Shown one piece after another: positions 1-7,619 of a stretch of DNA of 16,819 bases (the stretch's first letter is position 1; every line of letters begins with the position of its first letter). The notes beneath the pieces were generated by a model, which had not been told where the DNA came from, searched no databases, and saw nothing but the letters and a program-made list of their open reading frames with translations. The translations under genes were made by a program, and so were the position numbers. The stretch is from Actinomycetota bacterium (GTDB lineage: Bacteria > Actinomycetota > Humimicrobiia > Humimicrobiales > Humimicrobiaceae): positions 1 through 16,819 of the forward strand of contig PWYO01000152.1 of NCBI GenBank assembly GCA_003567835.1. The letters run 5' to 3'.

Positions 1-144
1 CATATAATCGATATTCTGCTCAAGGTCTTTTTCCAGAATGCGGTCTCCGTTTACACTGGCCAGCACTCTGGCCCTGGTACATCCAAATAAAACCAACATC
101 GATATCAATAAAACGATCATTAAAATCAAATTAATTTTCTTCAA
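1..144 (-). CDS. PpiC/SurA/PrsA-like lipoprotein, N-terminal part only
   Basis: This is the first 48 codons of a minus-strand gene cut by the left window edge. It starts with TTG at 144. The Shine-Dalgarno AAGGTGA (157-151) overlaps the mfd stop TGA and sits 9 nt upstream, which suggests translational coupling to mfd. The protein begins with KK, a hydrophobic stretch of about 17 residues, and a lipobox LFGC with the lipidated Cys at residue 22, so it should be an extracytoplasmic lipoprotein. The mature start, with SVNGDRILEKDLEQN at about residues 30-44, resembles the opening of SurA/PrsA N-terminal chaperone domains (VNGxxI-type). A foldase of the parvulin class directly downstream of mfd is common in Clostridia. 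The catalytic PPIase domain is outside the window, so it may be a chaperone-only homologue. TTG at 150 is an in-frame alternative start but would sit too close to the SD. Confidence 0.7.
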   Translation of the reverse strand, partial: MKKINLILMIVLLISMLVLFGCTRARVLASVNGDRILEKDLEQNIDYM

Positions 145-150
145 TGCCAA

Positions 151-3100
151 TCACCTTTTTTCCTTAGAATCACTTTTTTTTATTAAAACATCTAAAACTG
201 CATAGGTCAAATCAAGGTCTACGTTTTGACCTTGGGTATCCATGACCAGCTGCCCGCTTTTCCTGTCATAGACAATATTGTGGCCCAGACGGTCAATTGC
301 CTGTTTCTGGTCCCTGTTTAGGTTCATTTTTTTTAACACCAGATTTCCACGGGCATAAGCCAAACTGGCTATGGATGCCTTTTGCATCAATATTTTTATT
401 TTAGCAATTTTTATCAGGTTTTCCACCGTCTGCGGAAAAGACCCGTAGCGGGCTGCCAAACCCGCCCTGATACGCTCTACCTCAGGGATGCTTTTGGTTT
501 TGCCCAGGCTGCGGTATGCAGAGATCCTTTCATTTTGGCCGGGCATAAAGCTTTTGGGAATGTAGGCACTTACCGGAACTTCAATCTGGATATTGATATC
601 CTGGGTGACTGGCTGCCCCTTTATTTTGGCCACCTCTTCCTGCATAATCTGGCAGTACATATCAAAGCCCACACTTTCCATATGCCCGCTCTGCCTGGGA
701 CCCAAAATTTCACCGGCACCCCGTATCTCCATATCCCTTAAAGCAATGCTGTACCCTGAGCCAAGATCGGTATGCTCGGCCAAAGCCTTAAGCCTTCGCA
801 GAGCATTGATGCCAAGCGTTTTCCTTTCCGGATAAAAGAAATAGGAATAGGCTCTTTCTGTAGATCGGCCTACCCTGCCCCTTAGCTGGTAGAGCTGAGA
901 CAGCCCAAACCGGTGGGCATGCTCCACAATAAGCGTATTCACATTGCTTATATCCATGCCTGATTCAATAATGGTGGTGGTGAGCAATATGTCATATTTT
1001 CTGTTTACAAAATCAGCCATGGTCTGTTCAATTGTTGAACCATTCATCCTGCCGTGGGTAAGGGCTATACGGGCCTGGGGCACAATAGACTGCAATGACT
1101 GAAGCTTTGATTCAATGGCGCCAACATGATTAAATACATAATAGACCTGGCCGCCTCTTGCCATCTCCCTTTCAATTGCCTGCCTGATAACCTCCCTGTC
1201 CCTTTTTCCTACGAAGGTCTCAATGGGGTTTCTTCCTTCTGGATAAGTCTGGATGGTGGCCATATCCCTGATGCCGGTCAAGGCCATATACAGGGTTCGG
1301 GGAATGGGGGTAGCGGTAAGAGTGAGCACATCCGCGTTCTTTTTTAAAAGCTTAATCTTTTCCTTGCTGGCCACCCCAAACCGCTGTTCTTCATCAACAA
1401 TAATCAGCCCTAAATGGGCCGGCTTTACGTCTTTTTGCAGGATGCGGTGGGTTCCGATGATCATATCAATTTTCCCTTCATTGAATCTGGAAATGATCTG
1501 ACTGGCACTCTTTTTTTTACGAAACCGGCTAAGCACTTCTAAAATCACCGGATAATCCTTGTACCGGGCGCAAAAGGTGCGGTAATGCTGGTCAGCCAAT
1601 ATGGTGGTGGGTACCAGCATCATCACCTGTTTTCCAGTTTCTATGGCTGAAAAAGCGGCCCTTATGGCAACCTCTGTTTTGCCGAAACCCACATCCCCGC
1701 ATAGCAGAAGATCCATCGGTTTGGGCCTGGCCATAGCCTGTTTGACCTTTTTGATCGCCCGGGTCTGATCTTCAGTTTCTGTGAATGGAAAAAGATCGGC
1801 CATCTCCCTTTGCCAAGGGCTTTCCTGGGGAAAAGAAATTCCTTCTGCAGCCTCCCTCTGCGCATATAGCCGGGAGAGATTGATGGCCAGCTTCTGCACG
1901 GACTGCCGGACCCTTTTTTTCATGGAATCCCATTGCTTTGAATGCAGTGTGGTAATGGTGGGATTCTCGGCTCCAATATACCTGGTGATGCGGTCTGCCT
2001 GCCAGGTAGGAACATACAGCTTGTCCCCTTTTGCATATTCTATGAGGAAATATTCTTTTTTATCTCCCCCCGTTTTTCTGGAAACAATATCCAGGTACCT
2101 TCCAATGCCATGGGTTTTATGCACCAGGTATTCTCCAGGCTTAAAATCTTCGATCTCCTTGAGTGAAGTCAGTGCCCCCTTCTGAGGTTTTTTCTCAAAA
2201 AACGCATAGATGTCCAATTCACCGTATACCGAATGTTTTTCGGATACAAAACCGCGCATAAGCCTGTTATGAGTCAGGTTGACCACATGATGCTGTCCTT
2301 GCACATTCCGTCCAAAGGATATGCCCCCGTCACTTAAAATCTGCTCTATGGCGCCCATTCTTTTTTGTCCTGAGATGGCCATGGTAACCTTTCGATGTTC
2401 TGAAAAATCTTTCCGGATATTAGACAACAATGTTTTTGGCCGGCCAAAACTCTTTTTTTGCCCCCCCAATCCCAGTTTTTCTACATCCTGGGCATCGGGG
2501 CTTTTGAGCCGAAACAGCAAATCGGCTCCTTTTTCTAGATCCTGTTCTGCCATCAGGCAGCGGTGGGCATCTTGCATATGATCAAATACAGTCTTTTCAA
2601 GATCTTTTTGTAAAATTTTTGCCAGTATATCCCGGTCGCTGCCAAGTTTGATCTGTATCTCCAGCGGGTCACACAGCACCAGGCACAAGCTGCCCGCTGT
2701 TTGCTTTATATGCTGCTGTAAAGTTATCTGGGGTCCCTTGCCCCGCTGCCATGGGTTTATGCAGGGATAAACCGCTGCTTTCTTTAGTCTCCCCTGTATA
2801 TTGCGGCTGACCGGTGATATTTTATATATGCCTTCCAATGCATCCCCAAAAAAATCCAGCCGGATGATATGGCTGCTGGCCATCCCGTATATGTCCACAA
2901 CCGAGCCTTTGACTGAAAACTCGCCTTTGTCAAACACCATATTCACCCTTTCATAGCCGGCTTCAATGAGTTTTTTGCTCATATCTTCCCTGCTGTAATG
3001 GCCCCCTACGGCAAACAGCCCGGGCTTAAAGGCTTGGGCTTTTCTTTGATCCATGCGGTTTAGGCATGCACTGATGCCTGATACCAGCACCGGCTTTGAC

Positions 3101-3456
3101 TTCTTTTGCAATGCCTTTAAAGCCTGCAGCCTCTGGCTTATATGCATCAGGTTGCTGGATCTGTTTTCATAGTAGGGGGCGCTGCCCAAAGGAGGCCAGC
3201 CATAGATTTTACGGGATGTAACAGGGGAAAGTTCCTGCATCAACTCTTTGGCCCGGTCTATGGTAGAAGTAATCACCAGCAGAGGCATGGGACAGGCTGA
3301 AGCAAGATAGGCGGCAATAAAGGGCCACAGGTCTTCCTGGACCCCAAGATCAAGCACCCCCTTCCCGCTGGGAAAAAGAGGAATTATTTTTTGAAACTCT
3401 TGTTGTTTTGTAAATAGGTTCAGCATATTTTGCATATAATAATCTAGGCTGATCAT
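151..3456 (-). CDS. mfd: Transcription-repair coupling factor Mfd
   Basis: This large cytoplasmic DNA translocase displaces RNA polymerase stalled at lesions and recruits UvrA. The 1101 residues are close to the usual family length. The N-terminal UvrB-like module (about residues 30-330) includes the GWPPLGSAPYYE stretch. The CarD-like RNA polymerase-interacting domain starts near 440 (GEYLVHKTHGIGRY). The RecG-type motor follows: Walker A GDVGFGKT at 587-594, DEEQ box at 688-691, TATPIPRTL at 714-722, and motifs V/VI at about 826-864 (TTTIIESGMDISNVN, QLRGRVGR). The TRCF C-terminal UvrA-binding domain occupies about 950-1090. It begins 13 nt after pth and is followed at once by the lipoprotein gene. 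There is no strong SD before ATG 3456, and Met8 is a possible alternative start. Identity is certain; only the start is slightly open. Confidence 0.97.
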   Translation of the reverse strand: MISLDYYMQNMLNLFTKQQEFQKIIPLFPSGKGVLDLGVQEDLWPFIAAYLASACPMPLLVITSTIDRAKELMQELSPVTSRKIYGWPPLGSAPYYENRSSNLMHISQRLQALKALQKKSKPVLVSGISACLNRMDQRKAQAFKPGLFAVGGHYSREDMSKKLIEAGYERVNMVFDKGEFSVKGSVVDIYGMASSHIIRLDFFGDALEGIYKISPVSRNIQGRLKKAAVYPCINPWQRGKGPQITLQQHIKQTAGSLCLVLCDPLEIQIKLGSDRDILAKILQKDLEKTVFDHMQDAHRCLMAEQDLEKGADLLFRLKSPDAQDVEKLGLGGQKKSFGRPKTLLSNIRKDFSEHRKVTMAISGQKRMGAIEQILSDGGISFGRNVQGQHHVVNLTHNRLMRGFVSEKHSVYGELDIYAFFEKKPQKGALTSLKEIEDFKPGEYLVHKTHGIGRYLDIVSRKTGGDKKEYFLIEYAKGDKLYVPTWQADRITRYIGAENPTITTLHSKQWDSMKKRVRQSVQKLAINLSRLYAQREAAEGISFPQESPWQREMADLFPFTETEDQTRAIKKVKQAMARPKPMDLLLCGDVGFGKTEVAIRAAFSAIETGKQVMMLVPTTILADQHYRTFCARYKDYPVILEVLSRFRKKKSASQIISRFNEGKIDMIIGTHRILQKDVKPAHLGLIIVDEEQRFGVASKEKIKLLKKNADVLTLTATPIPRTLYMALTGIRDMATIQTYPEGRNPIETFVGKRDREVIRQAIEREMARGGQVYYVFNHVGAIESKLQSLQSIVPQARIALTHGRMNGSTIEQTMADFVNRKYDILLTTTIIESGMDISNVNTLIVEHAHRFGLSQLYQLRGRVGRSTERAYSYFFYPERKTLGINALRRLKALAEHTDLGSGYSIALRDMEIRGAGEILGPRQSGHMESVGFDMYCQIMQEEVAKIKGQPVTQDINIQIEVPVSAYIPKSFMPGQNERISAYRSLGKTKSIPEVERIRAGLAARYGSFPQTVENLIKIAKIKILMQKASIASLAYARGNLVLKKMNLNRDQKQAIDRLGHNIVYDRKSGQLVMDTQGQNVDLDLTYAVLDVLIKKSDSKEKR

Positions 3457-3469
3457 GGTTTTAGGGCGG

Positions 3470-4024
3470 TTAGTTGTGCTGGTTCATAGCATATTCAATG
3501 CCATGGCAGATGTAATCCTCGATGGTCTGTACCGCTTTTTGAAGTATGCAATCCAGTTCCCTGGTTTCTTTGCGGCTGAAATCTTCTAATACGTACAGGG
3601 ATGGTCTTTTGGAACCCCTTGGCCTGCCAATACCGATCCTGAGCCGGTGAAAATCTTTGCTTTTGGTGACCGATACAATGGACTGCAGGCCGCGGTGGCC
3701 TGCTGTACCCCCGCCGGCCTTTAGTTTCATGGCTCCGAATGCAATGTCTAAGTCATCGTGGATGACCAGCATGGATTGTACTTGGCTGCCATAATGTTTC
3801 AAAATAGCGCCAACTGTGCCCCCGCTTCGGTTCATATAGGTAAGCGGTTTGGCCATCAAAACCTCTTTTTGGCAGATCTTGCAGGCAATCATTTGTGCAT
3901 GGAACTTGCTGTATGTGCTGCCGCCGAACTTTTCTGCCACACTATCTACAGCCATAAAGCCAACATTATGCCTGTTGGCTGCATATTGTAATCCAGGGTT
4001 GCCAAGGCCAATGATTAACACCAT
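3470..4024 (-). CDS. pth: Peptidyl-tRNA hydrolase
   Basis: This enzyme hydrolyses the ester bond of peptidyl-tRNAs that drop off ribosomes and so recycles tRNA. The 184-residue product has the bacterial Pth layout: IGLGNPG at 5-11 (Asn9), NRHNVGF at 17-23 with catalytic His19, KPLTYMNRSG with Asn65, HDDLDI with Asp90, and GGGTAGHRGLQSI with His110. At the position of E. coli Asn114, next to the conserved His, this protein has Arg111 (GHRG rather than GHNG); I believe this occurs in other Pth proteins, but cannot check. The gene lies 10 nt after the L25 gene and 13 nt before mfd. The SD is weak (ATAGG very near the ATG), so translation is probably coupled to the upstream gene. The Bacillus subtilis orthologue is spoVC. 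Confidence 0.96.
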   Translation of the reverse strand: MVLIIGLGNPGLQYAANRHNVGFMAVDSVAEKFGGSTYSKFHAQMIACKICQKEVLMAKPLTYMNRSGGTVGAILKHYGSQVQSMLVIHDDLDIAFGAMKLKAGGGTAGHRGLQSIVSVTKSKDFHRLRIGIGRPRGSKRPSLYVLEDFSRKETRELDCILQKAVQTIEDYICHGIEYAMNQHN

Positions 4025-4034
4025 GGCCTATCTG

Positions 4035-4736
4035 TTATTCCTGTTCCGGGGGCGGTGCGGCTTCTTCTTTTTCTTCTTGCTCAGGTTCTTCGCCCTCTTT
4101 TCCAATCAGCTCAGGTTCAAGCGCTTCGGCTTCTTCTTCCTCTTCCTCTTCTTCGATAAGCTGTGAAGGATGTATGATGGAAATGATGACTTCCTGGGGG
4201 TCATTTAACACCTTGATTTTCTCGTCCACCTCAAGGTCTTCCACCCTCACCGCATCGCCGATTTTTAATTCAGAGATATCAAAATCAATGCTCTGGGGGA
4301 TATCGCCCGGCAGACAGGCTACATGCAGCTCTCTTAAGCTGTGCTGCAGAACCCCGCCTTCTTCCTTAATGCCTATGGCTATCTCCTCATTGAGGATCTG
4401 GAGGGGTACCTGGGTTTCCACTTCTTTTTTCATCTCAATCCGCAAAAAATCGAGGTGCACAAAATCCCTGGTAATGGGATCTCTCTGCATATCTTTTAAT
4501 ATAACTGCTTCCTTTTTTTTAGATTTGCCTACAGAAAGGTCGAATATGAGGTTGGCAGTCCCCTTGCCCTTTATGATCCCGGAAAACCCCTTGGCATCAA
4601 CCTTCAGGCTTACCGGCTCCCTGGCCAGCCCGTAAAGCACTGCAGGAATATAGTTTCCTCTTCGAAGTCTTCGGGCAGCATTGTTGCCCAGCTCTTCCTT
4701 TTCCCTTTTATCTACTGTTAAGCGCAAACTCTCCAT
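4035..4736 (-). CDS. rplY: 50S ribosomal protein L25, general stress protein Ctc type
   Basis: This is a 5S rRNA-binding protein of the large ribosomal subunit, of the long two-domain Ctc form. Residues 1-90 match the L25 5S-binding domain (basic AARRLRRGNYIPAVLYG at about 20-36; the DPITRDFVHLDF segment near 86-97). Residues 100-190 form the C-terminal beta domain (VPLQILNEE, GGVLQH, PGDIPQSIDFDIS). The last 40 residues are a very acidic tail with a run of eight Glu (195-202), then mixed Glu, Pro and Ala. Such tails are known in this family, but this one is long. A GGTAGGTG-type SD lies 8 nt before ATG 4736. The gene sits between prs and pth, as ctc does in Bacillus. Confidence 0.95.
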   Translation of the reverse strand: MESLRLTVDKREKEELGNNAARRLRRGNYIPAVLYGLAREPVSLKVDAKGFSGIIKGKGTANLIFDLSVGKSKKKEAVILKDMQRDPITRDFVHLDFLRIEMKKEVETQVPLQILNEEIAIGIKEEGGVLQHSLRELHVACLPGDIPQSIDFDISELKIGDAVRVEDLEVDEKIKVLNDPQEVIISIIHPSQLIEEEEEEEEAEALEPELIGKEGEEPEQEEKEEAAPPPEQE

Positions 4737-4763
4737 ATATATAACACCTACCTTATCATTTCA

Positions 4764-5732
4764 TTAAACCAGATTTTCGTCTTTAAATAACTCACTTACA
4801 GAATTGCAATGATAAACTTTTTTAATGGTTTTTGCAAGCAAGTTGGCAATGGATACCACTTTTATTCTTTCAGGGTCATAGGATTTGTCGATGGGCAGGG
4901 TATCGGCAACCACAATCTCTGCCGCACTGGATCCTTGGAGGACTTCAATGGCATTCTTAGAAAACAAGGGATGGGTCGCGGCGGCAAATACCCGGTTTAC
5001 CCCATTTTCAACAAGCATCTCTATGGCTTCCACCAGGGTCCCGCCGGTATCAATCATATCATCAAAAAGGATGGCATCCCTTCCCTTCACATCACCGACC
5101 AGGTGCTCTATTTCAGCCACATTCTGGCATGGCCGCCTTTTGTCAAAAATAGCCAAAGGAAAATGCAGAAGCCTGGCCAGAATACTTGCCCTTTTTACGC
5201 CACCTACATCCGGGCTTACCACAACCCCGTTTTTAAGCGCTTTTTTCCTAAAGTATTTGGCAATGATGGGTATGGCAGTTATGTGGTCTACGGGAACATC
5301 AAAAAACCCCTGTATGGTTGCAGTGTGCAAGTCGGTTACAATAAGCCGGTCAATGCCTGCCACCTCCAGTATATCTGCAAACAGCTTGGCGGTTATGGGT
5401 TCCCTGCCTTCTGCCTTTTTATCCTGCCGTGCATACCCGTAATGGGGAATGACTGCATTAATCATGCCGGCCGAAGCCCTCTTTAGGGCATCAATCATAA
5501 TCAGCAGCTCCATGATATTGTCATTGACCGGCGGACTGCAGGTCTGCACCAAAAAAACATCCGCCCCCCGAACACTTTCATCAAACCGTGCATATATTTC
5601 CCCGTTCCTGAACTTGGTGCGGTTTACCTTTCCCAATTTTTTGCCCAGGTGATGGGCAATCTTTTCAGCCAGCGGTATACTGGATGAGCCGGAAAAAATC
5701 ATCAGCCTTTTGTTTGTGGGATAATCTCTCAT
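4764..5732 (-). CDS. prs: Ribose-phosphate pyrophosphokinase (PRPP synthetase)
   Basis: This enzyme transfers pyrophosphate from ATP to ribose 5-phosphate to form PRPP for purine, pyrimidine, His, Trp and NAD synthesis. The start is ATG 5732, preceded by AGGAG with a 7-nt spacer, giving 322 residues, the usual length. The reading frame stays open further upstream inside glmU, but that extension has no SD and no homology. Visible motifs are FRNGE at 41-45, PHYGYARQD at 96-104 (ATP contact), TDLH at 133-136, the flexible-loop KRR at 198-200, and the PRPP-binding loop FDDMIDTGGT at 223-232. This is a class I PRS. The glmU-prs pairing is typical of Bacillota and links two anabolic supply enzymes in one transcript. 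Confidence 0.96.
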   Translation of the reverse strand: MRDYPTNKRLMIFSGSSSIPLAEKIAHHLGKKLGKVNRTKFRNGEIYARFDESVRGADVFLVQTCSPPVNDNIMELLIMIDALKRASAGMINAVIPHYGYARQDKKAEGREPITAKLFADILEVAGIDRLIVTDLHTATIQGFFDVPVDHITAIPIIAKYFRKKALKNGVVVSPDVGGVKRASILARLLHFPLAIFDKRRPCQNVAEIEHLVGDVKGRDAILFDDMIDTGGTLVEAIEMLVENGVNRVFAAATHPLFSKNAIEVLQGSSAAEIVVADTLPIDKSYDPERIKVVSIANLLAKTIKKVYHCNSVSELFKDENLV

Positions 5733-5739
5733 GTACTTT

Positions 5740-5744
5740 CTCCT
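5740..5744 (-). promoter_or_regulatory. prs ribosome binding site overlapping the glmU stop codon
   Basis: On the minus strand AGGAG (5744-5740) lies 7 nt before ATG 5732. Its first two bases are the last two of the glmU stop TAG (5745-5743), so termination on glmU delivers ribosomes to the prs start. This site fixes the prs start and excludes the longer frame running into glmU. Confidence 0.75.
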
Positions 5745-7149
5745 ATGATTGGTCTTTTCTTTTCTTTTCCCTATATCGCAGCGCGCCCTGCTGGATATTC
5801 TTCTGCACCCCTCTGGCAATGGCCAGACAACCGTCAGGGACATCCTCGGTGATCACCGAACCCGCAGCCACCAGAGCATCCTTTCCTATGCGGACCGGGG
5901 CAACCAGCATGGTGTCTGAACCGATAAATACCCCGTCTTCAATGATGGTTTTGTGTTTGCTGAAACCATCATAGTTAACCGTCACACAGGACGCCCCCAC
6001 ATTGACTCCTTTGCCAATATGGGTATCCCCCACATAGCTTAGATGGGGCACCTTGCTCTTGTGGTCAATGGTGGATTTTTTTACCTCACAGAAGCCCCCT
6101 ATTTTTACCCCAATCCCGGTATGGGTGTAGGGCCTTATATAGCTATAAGGGCCGATTGTATTCTCTTTGCCGATGCTTGCACCCAGCACCACCGAAGCAT
6201 TGACCGCGGTGCGGTCCCCAATGGTGCTGTCCGCAATCTGAGAAAAAGGCCCAATGCGGCAATCGGGCCCAATGGCCGTTTTTCCGCTAATCAAGCACCC
6301 GGGGTGGATGATTGTGTCCTGCCCCACGATTACCGTGTCCTGAATGTAGGTGTTTTGGGGATCCCGTATGGTAACCCCCTGGACCATAAGCTTTTCATTG
6401 ATCTTTTTCTGCATGCTTTTTTCAGCCTCTGCAAGCTGTATGCGGTCATTGACCCCCAAAACCTGTGCATAATCGGCAAGATGCAGGGTAGAAACCTTTT
6501 TGCCTGCAGCTGCCAGCTGTTCAACGATATCGGTAAGATAATACTCATTCTGGGTATTGGAGCTGCCTATATCCTTCAGCCCATCAAAAAGCCGGTCACG
6601 GTGAAAACAGTAAATGGATGTATTGACCTGTTTGATTAATTTTTGGTCAGGGGCCGCATCCGCTTCTTCAACCACTTTCAGTAAATTGCCATCCCTGTCT
6701 TTTACAATCCTTCCATACCCTGCAGGATCAGGAAATTCGGTGCTTAAAATGGTGGCGCTGCTTTGGGTCTTGTCCTGCTTTTGGGCAAGGTTGGCCAGGG
6801 TTTTCCCATCAATTAAGGGACAGTCGCTGCTCAATACCAATACCTGCCCGGCCAGTTTTTTTCTATGTCCGGAAACAGCAGCCACAGCATGTGCGGTGCC
6901 CAGCTGACGATCCTGATCCACGGCAATGGCCCGGGGAAAATCTTTTTCCAGATACGCCTTGACCAAATCTTTTTTGTATCCCACCACCACAAAAACATTT
7001 TTTGGCTCCAGCAGGTAGGCGCTGCCAAGAATATAATAGAGCATAGGCTTTCCAAGAATCTGATGCAGTGCTTTGGGATAGGATGATTTCATGCGCGTGC
7101 CCTTGCCTGCAGCAAGGATGATTACCGATAGGTTATTTTGTTTTACCAT
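5743..7149 (-). CDS. glmU: Bifunctional GlmU: GlcN-1-P acetyltransferase / GlcNAc-1-P uridylyltransferase
   Basis: GlmU makes UDP-GlcNAc for peptidoglycan and teichoic acid from glucosamine 1-phosphate, acetyl-CoA and UTP. The 468 residues fit the family. The N-terminal uridylyltransferase has LAAGKGTRM at 12-20, Lys26, GTAHAV at 84-89, SSDCPLIDG at 107-115 and YGRIV at 145-149. The left-handed beta-helix runs from about 255 to 450 with hexapeptide repeats, and acetyltransferase motifs KVPHLSYVGD (His369) and NYDGFSKHKT (392-401) are present. The start ATG 7149 follows an AGAGGAAG purine stretch that is close but usable. It is the first gene of the leftward housekeeping operon here; spoVG and purR, often upstream in Bacillus, are absent and a divergent radical SAM gene lies there instead. 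Confidence 0.97.
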   Translation of the reverse strand: MVKQNNLSVIILAAGKGTRMKSSYPKALHQILGKPMLYYILGSAYLLEPKNVFVVVGYKKDLVKAYLEKDFPRAIAVDQDRQLGTAHAVAAVSGHRKKLAGQVLVLSSDCPLIDGKTLANLAQKQDKTQSSATILSTEFPDPAGYGRIVKDRDGNLLKVVEEADAAPDQKLIKQVNTSIYCFHRDRLFDGLKDIGSSNTQNEYYLTDIVEQLAAAGKKVSTLHLADYAQVLGVNDRIQLAEAEKSMQKKINEKLMVQGVTIRDPQNTYIQDTVIVGQDTIIHPGCLISGKTAIGPDCRIGPFSQIADSTIGDRTAVNASVVLGASIGKENTIGPYSYIRPYTHTGIGVKIGGFCEVKKSTIDHKSKVPHLSYVGDTHIGKGVNVGASCVTVNYDGFSKHKTIIEDGVFIGSDTMLVAPVRIGKDALVAAGSVITEDVPDGCLAIARGVQKNIQQGALRYREKKRKDQS

Positions 7150-7182
7150 CTTCCTCTCTTCAGGTTACAAGCAACCGTAAGA

Positions 7183-7212
7183 ATTTTAGCACACTTTGCC
7201 CCGATTATCTAA
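7183..7212 (-). promoter_or_regulatory. Probable sigma-A promoter of the glmU operon
   Basis: On the minus strand there is an extended -10, TGC followed by TAAAAT (7188-7183), 5 of 6 to TATAAT, with a weak -35 TTAGAT (7212-7207) at an 18-bp spacer. Transcription would begin near 7176, giving a leader of about 27 nt that contains the glmU SD. The weak -35 lowers confidence. Confidence 0.4.
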
Positions 7213-7340
7213 GCCAATCTGGAAAACTTGCCTTCGCAATCTTTTTATAGAAAACACCATCCAGAAAACAAAACCCGTACCCCTAAAACAGCTGTGTCTG
7301 ATCTTTTTTCGCATTTGTTTAATGGAAAAAACAATCTTTT

Positions 7341-7355
7341 GCGGGCATGGCCCGC
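7341..7355. repeat. Perfect 6-3-6 palindrome in the glmU/radical SAM spacer
   Basis: GCGGGC ATG GCCCGC is a perfect inverted repeat, GC-rich within an AT-rich spacer. No adjacent T-run exists on either strand, so it does not look like an intrinsic terminator. It could be a protein-binding site or chance. Confidence 0.3.
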
Positions 7356-7533
7356 TGCGCATACATTTTTACCCATTCTGCGCTTGTTTCCCCTTTTGGC
7401 CCCATGCCTTCTTTTTTCCTGTTCCCAAATCGTTAAAAATAAAAGCGGCCAAGACGGGGTCCGGACATGGTTTTTACTTAATTTTTTATATCCCCTTTTT
7501 GCGTTATGGTGCCTATATTTTATAGCCTGCACA

Positions 7534-7542
7534 TGATATTAT
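7534..7542 (+). promoter_or_regulatory. Possible promoter (extended -10) for the radical SAM gene
   Basis: TG-A-TATTAT (7534-7542) matches an extended -10 element in 5 of 6 hexamer positions. Initiation near 7549 would leave a leader of about 24 nt carrying GGGAG at 7556-7560, 12 nt before ATG 7573. No good -35 hexamer is seen at 16-18 bp, so this is tentative. Confidence 0.35.
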
Positions 7543-7570
7543 CAATTCATTATTTGGGAGTCATAAAAAA

Positions 7571-7619
7571 TTATGCAATATGGAAAAATAGGCCGAATTT
7601 TCTATTTTATGCAATATGG
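7571..7619 (+). repeat. 13-bp direct repeat at the start of the radical SAM gene
   Basis: TTATGCAATATGG occurs at 7571-7583 and again at 7607-7619, exactly 36 bp (12 codons) apart, so the N-terminus reads MQYG twice, at residues 1 and 13. Each copy carries an in-frame ATG. Only the first has an upstream SD (GGGAG). The repeat may be a small duplication that created a second start, or a regulatory site over the start codon. Confidence 0.7.

Larger units (their letters stand above)
7150..7572. other. Divergent intergenic region between glmU and the radical SAM gene
   Basis: These 423 bases separate two divergently oriented genes. Open frames exist on both strands, but all are composition-driven (runs of Phe, Pro, Lys and Arg) without SD sites or recognisable motifs. 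The region holds a likely leftward glmU promoter near 7183-7212, a possible rightward extended -10 at 7534-7542, and an isolated 6-3-6 palindrome at 7341-7355. I see no terminator, riboswitch or RNA gene here. Confidence 0.6.

Noticed and set aside
4809..5486. Long plus-strand open frames opposite prs, such as 225 codons
   Set aside because: They are antisense shadows of a clearly conserved gene with no SD or domain; the same applies to plus-strand frames opposite glmU, mfd, the isomerase and the ATPase.
5733..5843. N-terminal extension of prs by 37 codons
   Set aside because: It lies wholly inside the 3' end of glmU apart from a few bases, has no SD and no similarity to the family, while ATG 5732 has an ideal SD and gives the usual length.
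7341..7355. Intrinsic terminator at the GCGGGC-ATG-GCCCGC palindrome
   Set aside because: The loop is only 3 nt and there is no adjacent U-run in either direction, and no gene ends nearby that would need it.
7196..7536. Open frames on both strands in the glmU/radical SAM spacer (up to about 109 codons)
   Set aside because: They overlap each other, have no SD, and their products are low-complexity Phe/Pro/Lys/Arg-rich strings without motifs; the spacer composition explains them.
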